Shown: one piece after another, positions 57,425-64,000 of the stretch | Numbering within the stretch: position 1 is the stretch's first letter | Layout of the letters: each line of letters begins with the position of its first letter | Made by a program: the position numbers and the translations under genes | Notes under the pieces: model-generated | Told to the model about the DNA's origin: nothing | The model's input: the letters and a program-made list of their open reading frames with translations, nothing else | Databases searched by the model: none | Source: Corylus avellana | Lineage: Eukaryota; Streptophyta; Magnoliopsida; Fagales; Betulaceae | Length of the DNA stretch: 64,000 bases | Assembly: GCF_901000735.1 (NCBI RefSeq) | Contig: NC_081551.1 | Span: forward strand, 7,560,608 to 7,624,607 | Reading direction: 5' to 3'

Positions 57425-59545
57425 ATGGATGGTCATTCAAGTAGTGCTGTTGGTTCTAGTTCTATGTCATCTATTCCTAACCTTAGTTCAGCTCTCCCAC
57501 CAAAACCTATAAAATCTTAGCAAACATCAGTGGTGTGGGACCATTTTACCAAGTTAGAGGGGGGTGATCCTAAGGATCCTAAATCACAATGCAAGTATTG
57601 TAACAAATTGTTTAGTTATCATACAAGAAAGCATGGTACAAATGCCATGCTTGGGCATTTAAGGAATACTTGCAAAAATATCCCGGTAGGTTTGATAAAG
57701 ATGATAAGTTGCAATCAAAGTTAAGTTTTGAGGGTAAGAGGGAAGGCCAAATGGCAGTGGGAGAAGGATCTGTTGGTAATTTGGTGATTACTAAATACAA
57801 TGTTGCGAAAATAAGGGAAGCAATTGGTAAGATGATAATTAAGGATGAGTTGCCATTTAGGTTTGTGAAAGGTGAAGGGTTTCAGGATTTCATGAATATA
57901 GTTGAGCCTAGGTTTTCAATTCATTCTCGTTATACTGTGATGAAGGACTGTGTTAAGCTCTTCTTGTCTGAGAAGGAAAAGTTGAGGGCAATGTTTATGA
58001 CAACTAGGGTTCGGGTTTGTCTTACTGCTGATACGTGGACTTTGATTCAAAACCTTAATTACATGGTAATCACCTCTCATTTTTATTGATAGTGATTGGA
58101 ACTTACACAAAAAAATTTTAAACTTTTGTTTAATTCCTAATCACAAAGCTGATACCATTGGGGAGAAGATTTTGTCATGTATGCTTGAGTGGGGTATTCG
58201 TAACATTTTCACTATCACAGTTGACAATGCTTCTACCAATAATGCTACTTTGGAGTTTCTAAAGAGGAGAACTAGTAATAAGGAGGGCGCCATATTAGAA
58301 AGTTAGTTTATGCATATCAGGTGTTGTGCACACATACTAAATCTTATTGTGACTAATGGTTTGAAAGTGGTTGATGAGTCCATTGTGAGGGTTAGAAGTG
58401 CGGTGCAGTATATGAAGTCTTCACCTGCAAGATTTGACAAGTTTAAGGCTTGAATTGAAAGAGAACAACTTGATTTCAAGGGTTTGTTGTGTCTTGATGT
58501 TCCCACTAGATGGAACTCTACATATTTGATGTTGGAAGGTGCTGAAAAATGTCAAGCTGCTTTCCAACTTATGGAAGAACTTGATAAGACCTTTAAGCCT
58601 ACATTGACTGAGGAAAAGAATGAGAAAAATGGTTTGGGACCTCCTATTTATGCTGATTGGAGTCGTATTAAGATTTTCCTCAAGTTTCTCAAACTTTTTT
58701 ATGATGCAACAATTCGAATTTTGGGGTCTTTGTATTGTACTTCTAATATGTACTTTCAAGAAATTTGTGGCATTCAAATGCATTTACAAGAGTATATTGA
58801 TAATGGTGATTATGTATTGAGTGCTATGGCAGAGAAGATGATGATGAAGTACAATAAATATTGGGGGGATCTTGAGAACAATGATAGGGTTAACTTGATG
58901 ATGTTCATTGCGGTTATACTTGATCCACGAACCAAATTGGTGTCTTTAGAATATTGGTTCAAAGATGTTCTTGGTGTTGATAGATGTAATGAAATGAAGA
59001 AAAATTTGAAGTCAATCCTTAACAAATTATATGATCACTACAACTTCGGAGAGAGTTCATCTCAAGTTCTACATAGTAGTGGATTGCCTCAAGGTTCCTT
59101 AATGAAAATAGAAGAAAGTGAGAATGCCTACCTCTACTTCATGAATAGGTTTCATAAGTACCTAACTTCTAAAAGTGATATTGAAAACAAATCGGAGATG
59201 GATCGATATTTGATGGAGGATGTTGAAAAAGCGAATGCGAATTTTGATATTTTAAATTGGTGGAAGGTGAACTCAACCAAATTCCCAATAGTTGCCAAAA
59301 TAGCACGAGATGTGTTGGCTATTCCCATTACAACAGTTGCTTCAGAGTCGGCTTTTAGCACCGGATGACGTGTGTTGGATCCTTTTCGAAGTTCATTGGC
59401 CCCAAGTACGGTTGAAGCATCAATATGTTCATAAAATTGGTTAAGATCAAAGTCCCTAAGTTTTGACTTAGATATGGTTGATGATGCTGAAAGTTATAAG
59501 CTCAATTCAGGTCAATTTTTTCATCATTTATTCATTTTAGTTTGC
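57425..59545 (+). pseudogene. hAT transposase pseudogene (second element)
   Basis: Same protein family as 1166-3280: BED finger (SQCKYCNKLF, HLRNTCK), first aspartate region (CLTADTWT), second (VDNAS), core (58484-59368, one long open segment) and hATC domain (ARDVLAIPITTVASESAFSTG). It keeps the Tyr codon after QNLN that is a stop in the other element, and Arg-Tyr-Leu and Trp-Trp-Lys where that one has stops. It has its own lesions: TAG at 57518, a one-base deletion in an A run near 57675, an insertion near 58083, stops near 58305, 58451 and 59366, and a shift at the C-terminus. The two elements therefore decayed independently. Closest family: plant Ac-like RICESLEEPER-type transposases. Confidence 0.88.
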
Positions 59546-59629
59546 TTAATATATTTTGTTATTTATAAATTTCATTTATCAGTTTCAATTGATATTGTAA
59601 TAGTTTTTTTGTTTTTGTTTTTTCATTCC

Positions 59630-60300
59630 TTGTAGAAGTAACTTTGAAGAACATTAGCATTTTACTTGAGGATGATTAGTGACTTGAAGTTGAAGTTGAA
59701 TTCTGGACTTGAAGTTGAAGTTACATTCTGGATGATTAGTCATTTTACTTTAAGTTGCATTTTGTTGGGTTTTGTTACTTTTAGTTTGAAGTAATGGATT
59801 TTTGTTGTTGCTTTGATGTAACTATAAACTATAGGTGTTAAGTAATTTTTCGGTTTGTTTTTTTCATCTTTTTGAAGTTACTTGAGGATGATTATGGACT
59901 TGAAGTTGAAGTTGCATTCTAGATGATTAGTCATTTTACTTTAAGTTGCATTTTGTTAGGTTTTGTTGCTTTTAGTTTGAAGTAATGAATTTTTGTTGTT
60001 GCTTTGATGTAGCTATAAATTATGGGTGTTAAGTAATTTTTTGGTTTGTTTTTTTCCTCATCTTTTTTAAGTTACTTGAGAATGACTAGAGACTTCACTG
60101 ACTTGAAGTTGAAGTTGCATTCTAGACTTGAAGTTGAAATTGTATTCTGGATGATTAGTCATTTTACTTGAAGTTGCATTTTGTTGGGTTTTGTTGCTTT
60201 TAGTTTGAAGTAATGAATTTTTGTTGTTGCTTTGATGTAACTATAAACTATGGGTGTTAAGTAATTTTTTTGTTTTTTTTTTTCCTCATCTTTTTGATAA
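59630..60300 (+). repeat. ~200-bp subterminal tandem repeats of the second hAT element
   Basis: Units starting TTACTTGAGGATGATTA (59639, 59878) and TTACTTGAGAATGACTA (60071) share GACTTGAAGTTGAAGTTGCA, TAGTCATTTTACTT, AAGTTGCATTTTGTTGGGTT and GGTGTTAAGTAATTTTT; they are the inverse of 413-1050. Confidence 0.8.
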
Positions 60301-60463
60301 AAAAAAAGAAAAAAAGAAAGCTAACCATATTTTTATGAAAGCCAAAATGTCATTTTTATGAAAGATTGAAAGCTCCAAAAAAAGCCAAAATATCATTATA
60401 GGTGTAGCCTTTTAGGCTTAGACCCAACAAAAAGCCCATATTCTGCTTCAAAAATTAAAAAAA

Positions 60464-60483
60464 NNNNNNNNNNNNNNNNNNNN
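60464..60483. other. Short gap of 20 N
   Basis: Twenty N after a poly-A stretch at the end of the hAT tail. The right hAT terminus, the second target duplication and about 150 LINE codons should be here, so 20 is probably not the true size. Confidence 0.95.
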
Positions 60484-62531
60484 ATTGCCATTATCCCTAA
60501 AATAAAGAATCTTGAAAAGATTTCCGAATTTATGTAATGTGGTGTATAAAATTGTCTCTAAAACTTTGGCTAATAGATTGAAGTTTATTTTGCCAAACGT
60601 TATATCAAAAATCAGAGTGCCTTTATTCCGAGTAGGCTTATAACGGATTGGCTGCCTGTGAAACACTGCATACTATGCATTCTAGGATGTGGGGGAAAAT
60701 TGGATACATGGCTATTAAATTAGACATGAGTAAGGCATGTGATCGGGTAGAATGGATGTTTCTTGAAGAAGTGATGTGTAGCATGGGTTTTGCTAAAAAT
60801 GGATAGGTTTGATTATGCAATGCATTTCGGCTATTAAATATTCGATCATTATCAATGGAGTTCCAAAGGGATGTATTCGGCCTTCCAGGGGTATAAGGCA
60901 AGGGGATCCTCTTTCTCCCTACCTTTTTATACTTTGCGCAGAGGCTTTGAGTACGCAACTCAATTTTGCCGCCAATTCAGGTGCTCTTACGGGTGTTCCC
61001 ACATCCTCCAAGGGACCCAGACTTAGCCATTTATTTTTTGAAGATAATAGTTTGTTGTCAAGCGAACTCCCAAGATTGGTACAAGTTGACACACCTGTTG
61101 GAGAAATATGAAGAGGGGTCAGGGAAAAAATTGAACAGAGACAAGACTTCAATTTTTTTTAGCAGAAATACTACACGAGATGTCAGAGACCAACTCATTC
61201 ATCTTTCAGGGCTACCAGCTGCACAGAGACACACTCATTCATCTTTCAGGGATCTCTGTTATTTTAACAAGACTTTGTTAGCAAAACAAGGATGGCATTT
61301 AGTGCAAAACATGGAGAGTTTAACAGCAAAAATCCTAAAGGAAAAATACTATCCAAATGGAGATTTCCTTGATGCAAAAATAGGAAGTCGACCTTCTTTA
61401 GCTCGATGAAGTATTTTTTGGCAAAAAACTTGCTCCAAGATGGATTGTGTTGGAGGATAGGGGATGGTAAATCGGTGCAAATTTGGAAGGATAAGTGGAT
61501 TCCTAAGAGTACGTCCTTTCGAATTCAAACACCTTGCAGAATCTTGGTGGCGGATGAAACCGTAAGTGCTCTTATGGATACGCAATCGGGTGGATGGAAC
61601 ACTCCCCTTGTTCAAAGAGTCTTTTGGGAAGATGAAGCGGAGATAATTTGCAACATTCCATGGAGTAGTTACAGCAGTCCAGACAAACTATTTTGGCAAG
61701 CAACAACCTCTGGGGAGTTTACGGTGCGGAGTGCGTATTATCTTGAGAAGGAGAGATTTGGATCTATGCAAGGGAAATGAACTAAAATCTCGGAATTTAT
61801 AGGCATATGGAAGAATATATAGAAGCTACAGGTTACTAAAGCAACAAAGGTTTTCTTATGGAGGGCAGGAAGTGATATTCATCCCACTAAGAGCAACCTT
61901 GCAAAACATGGGGTAGTGAAAGATAAATTGTGTATATTCTGTGGTGATGAGAGGGACACAGTAGCACACATCTTATGGTCATGTCCATCGGCACGTGATG
62001 TTTGGAGTGGAGTAGACGGAATTTCCAGAAGAGTTCATGTGAGGCTGTGAACTTCATTGACATTATAAATTACCTGTTTCAACGGTGCAGTAGAGAAGAT
62101 ATGGACTTATTTGCTACCATTGCCATGAACTTTTGGAACAGACGGAATAATTGTCTTCACGGAAGCCCTTTCTATCATCCAAATTTTGTTGCTAAAGAAG
62201 CAGCAGTTTTGGCGGAGCAATACTAGAACGTTGCATCAATGAAGGAAAAGAAGAGTGGGTCTTCGGGTGAAATGACCCACGTACGTTGGACACCTCCTCC
62301 ACAAAACTTATTTAAAGCAAATTGTGACATAACTCTGTGTAAGGAAAAAAGGCGACTTGGGATCAGGATTAATATAAGAGATTTCAAGGGTCTCATATCA
62401 ACTCAAAGTCAAACAGTTGAGATCTTTCTGGAGGTTGCAACTGCAGAAGCCATGGGAGCACTAAGAGCGATGGAATTATGCAAGGATATCAGGATACATG
62501 AGGTGATCTTCGAAGGTGGTGCGGAAGTGGT
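60484..62531 (+). pseudogene. L1-type LINE ORF2: reverse transcriptase, zf-RVT, RNase H-like (broken)
   Basis: Opens in RT block 1 (IALIPKIKNLEKISEF), then IKLDMSKACDRVEWMFLEE (first aspartate), NGVPKGCIRPSRGIRQGDPL and SPYLFILCAEALS. The catalytic box, normally F-A-D-D, reads F-E-D-N at 61037-61048, so the second aspartate is lost. A 40-bp partial duplication at 61193-61251 marks a join where about 100 codons between GLPAAQR and FRDLCYFNKTLLAKQGWHL are missing. The zinc-binding zf-RVT region follows (KVFLWRAGSD, CIFCGDERDTVAHILWSCPS; 61840-62010), then FWNRRNNCLHG and the RNase H-like start (RWTPPPQNLFKANCDI) up to the gap. Stops and shifts occur throughout. This is the distal half of the LINE begun at 54594. 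Confidence 0.88.
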
Positions 62532-62631
62532 NNNNNNNNNNNNNNNNNNNNNNNNNNNNNNNNNNNNNNNNNNNNNNNNNNNNNNNNNNNNNNNNNNNNN
62601 NNNNNNNNNNNNNNNNNNNNNNNNNNNNNNN
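62532..62631. other. Assembly gap of exactly 100 N
   Basis: The gap cuts the RNase H-like domain; the right side starts in poly-T. Confidence 0.98.
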
Positions 62632-62666
<35 letters not shown>

Positions 62667-63760
62667 AGAACATTTATTTTCCATTATATTAGTATTGTCA
62701 TTTTATATGTTTTTATCTTTATTTTCGGTGCTTATATTCTTCCATTTTTGTTTTTGTCCCTTATATTTTTTTTTTTCTATGTTTATATTTTTATTTTTCT
62801 TCTTTCACTTTTTATTTATATCAATTAATTTCGGAAAAAGACAAGAGAGAGAGAGACAAAGAGTTTCTATTCGTTGTTTCTCAATGAAAAATCATACTAC
62901 AGTTATTATTATTATTTTTTTCCTATAACAGTTATTTTTAATTTCCAATCGTTGTTTCTCAATGAAAAATTATACTATAATTTTTTGTGTTTTTTTTTTT
63001 TTTGCTAGAATAGTTATTTTCAATTATATTAATATTTTCATATTTTTTGTTTTTGTTTTTTATCTTTATTTCCAGTGCTTATGTTCTTCCATTTTTTGTT
63101 TTTGACCCTTATTTTTTTTTTCTCAATGAAAAATCATACTACAGTTGTTTTATTTATTTATTTTTCATATAACAGTTATTTTCAATTTTCCAATCGTTGT
63201 TTCTCAACAAAAAATTATACTATAGTTTTTTTGTGTTGTTTTTTTTTGCTAGAATAGTTATTTTCAATTATATTAATATTTTCATATTTTTGTTTTTTTT
63301 ATCTTTATTTCCAGTGCTTATGGTTCTTCCATTTTTTGTTTTTGACCCTTATTTTTTTCTTCTAAATTATATATTATTTTTTATTCAAATGATTACTTTC
63401 TTTTGTAAATCTTACATTGAATTCAAGAAATAATAGTGAGAGAGTTTCTTTTCGTAGAAACTCAATTTTTCCAATATATTTCACACTCAATTTTTCAATC
63501 GTATATTTTTTTTTTCTCTTTGTTTTTCTGTATATCTTAAAATTAGTTTCTTTTACTTTTATATATGTGAAGGATGGTTGAAAAAAAAAAAAACATTTAT
63601 TTTCCATTATATTAGTATTGTCATTTTATATGTTTTTTATCTTTATTTTCGGTGCTTATGATCTTCCATTTTTGTTTTTGTCCCTTATATTTTTTTTCTA
63701 TTTTATTTTTTATTTTTTCTTCTTTTACTTTCTACTTATATAAATCAATTTTGGAAAAAG

Positions 63761-63794
<34 letters not shown>

Positions 63795-64000
63795 CTATTC
63801 GTTGTTTCTCAATGAAAAATTATACTACAATTATTTTATTTCTTTATATTTTTTTTCTATAACAGTTCTTTTCAATTTTCTAATCGTTGTTTTTCAATGA
63901 AAAATTATACTACAATTTTTTTTACTTTGTTTTTTTTTTTTTTTTTAATTTTTTGCTAACATAGTTATTTTCATTTATATTAATATTTTCATTTTTTCGT
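62632..64000. repeat. T-rich satellite-like array
   Basis: Blocks recur: TTTTTGCTAGAA(C/T)A near 62662, 63001 and 63245, with a variant at 63954; TATTTTCCATTATATTAGTA at 62675 and 63599; TTTATCTTTATTTYCRGTGC four times; CGTTGTTTCTCAATGAAAAA several times. Block spacing is about 240-370 bp, and a closer match recurs after about 924 bp, so the array has a higher-order structure. GA microsatellites lie at 62843-62855 and 63766-63791. Hydrophobic Phe-rich frames here are by-products of the T content. Confidence 0.7.

Larger units (their letters stand above)
55592..60463 (+). mobile_element. hAT transposon inserted in the LINE, + orientation
   Basis: Begins TAGGGCTGGGCAAAAACCCG, the same terminus as 8981 in the other element. 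GC-rich subterminal zone (55600-55760), long 5' noncoding region, transposase pseudogene (57425-59545), subterminal repeats (59630-60300), then the tail CACTCATTATAGG...AAAAGCCCATATTCTG up to the 20-N gap. The 8 bp before it, CTTATTGG (55584-55591), would be the target duplication, but the right terminus is lost in the gap. Compared with 3894-8981 it lacks the MITE and has a different 350-bp stretch at 56342-56693. Confidence 0.9.

Noticed and set aside
62632..63900. Phe/Ile-rich frames resembling membrane proteins
   Set aside because: Direct consequence of poly-T tracts; no other coding signals and the frames follow repeat boundaries.
1..64000. CRISPR arrays, operons, ribosome binding sites
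   Set aside because: None seen, and not expected in a plant genome; the tandem repeats present lack the regular repeat-spacer pattern.
1..64000. tRNA and rRNA genes
   Set aside because: TGGTATCAGAGCC sites are retroelement primer sites, not tRNA genes; no cloverleaf or 5S-like block was found, so the TRIMs are also not of the Cassandra type.

Overview
The window is a repeat-rich stretch of a eudicot plant nuclear genome: AT-rich, with nested class I and class II transposons and very little host coding sequence. The species cannot be read from it. One host gene is convincing, an intronless ATL-type RING-H2 E3 ubiquitin ligase with a TATA box (36340-36993, +). Almost everything else coding-like is decayed mobile DNA.

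Layout. 1-163 is the 3' end of an LTR. 206-8981 holds a minus-strand hAT transposon whose transposase is broken by stop codons. It appears twice (265-3793 and 3894-7422) around a gap of exactly 100 N, which looks like unmerged haplotypes rather than biology. A Mutator-type MITE sits inside it (7315-7650). 9000-18156 is a patchwork of Ty3/gypsy debris: a gag remnant with an LTR (10360-12650), and two related LTRs facing each other (14680-16165 + and 16323-18156 -). 18160-23195 (-) is an old endogenous pararetrovirus (Caulimoviridae) with protease, reverse transcriptase and RNase H remnants and an initiator-Met-tRNA primer site, split by a solo LTR (19316-20615). 23199-24397 is another gypsy LTR. 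24483-28035 and 31334-32519 are fold-back elements whose arms are a degenerate 11-bp GC-rich minisatellite; the first carries a 2.1-kb solo LTR. Between them lie a long-inverted-repeat element (29551-30122) and a small non-autonomous LTR retrotransposon (30209-31329).

32.5-45 kb is gene-poor, with the RING gene, a 337-bp TRIM (37581-37917), a LINE RNase H fragment (40280-40995), a MULE-type MITE (43310-43680, 9-bp TSD) and an hAT-type MITE (44008-44374, 8-bp TSD). 45053-49854 and 49955-54756 are a second false-looking duplication around 100 N; each copy contains a TRIM with a hairpin first LTR, an inverted-repeat MITE and the start of a LINE. The LINE continues from 54594, is interrupted by a second hAT element (55592-60463), resumes after a 20-N gap (60484) through reverse transcriptase, zf-RVT and RNase H, and stops at another 100-N gap (62532). 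62632-64000 is a T-rich satellite-like array.

The elements form a nested insertion history (MITE in hAT, hAT in LINE, solo LTR in pararetrovirus, solo LTR in fold-back element). After collapsing the two duplicated blocks the real locus is probably about 55.5 kb, with two hAT transposons rather than three.
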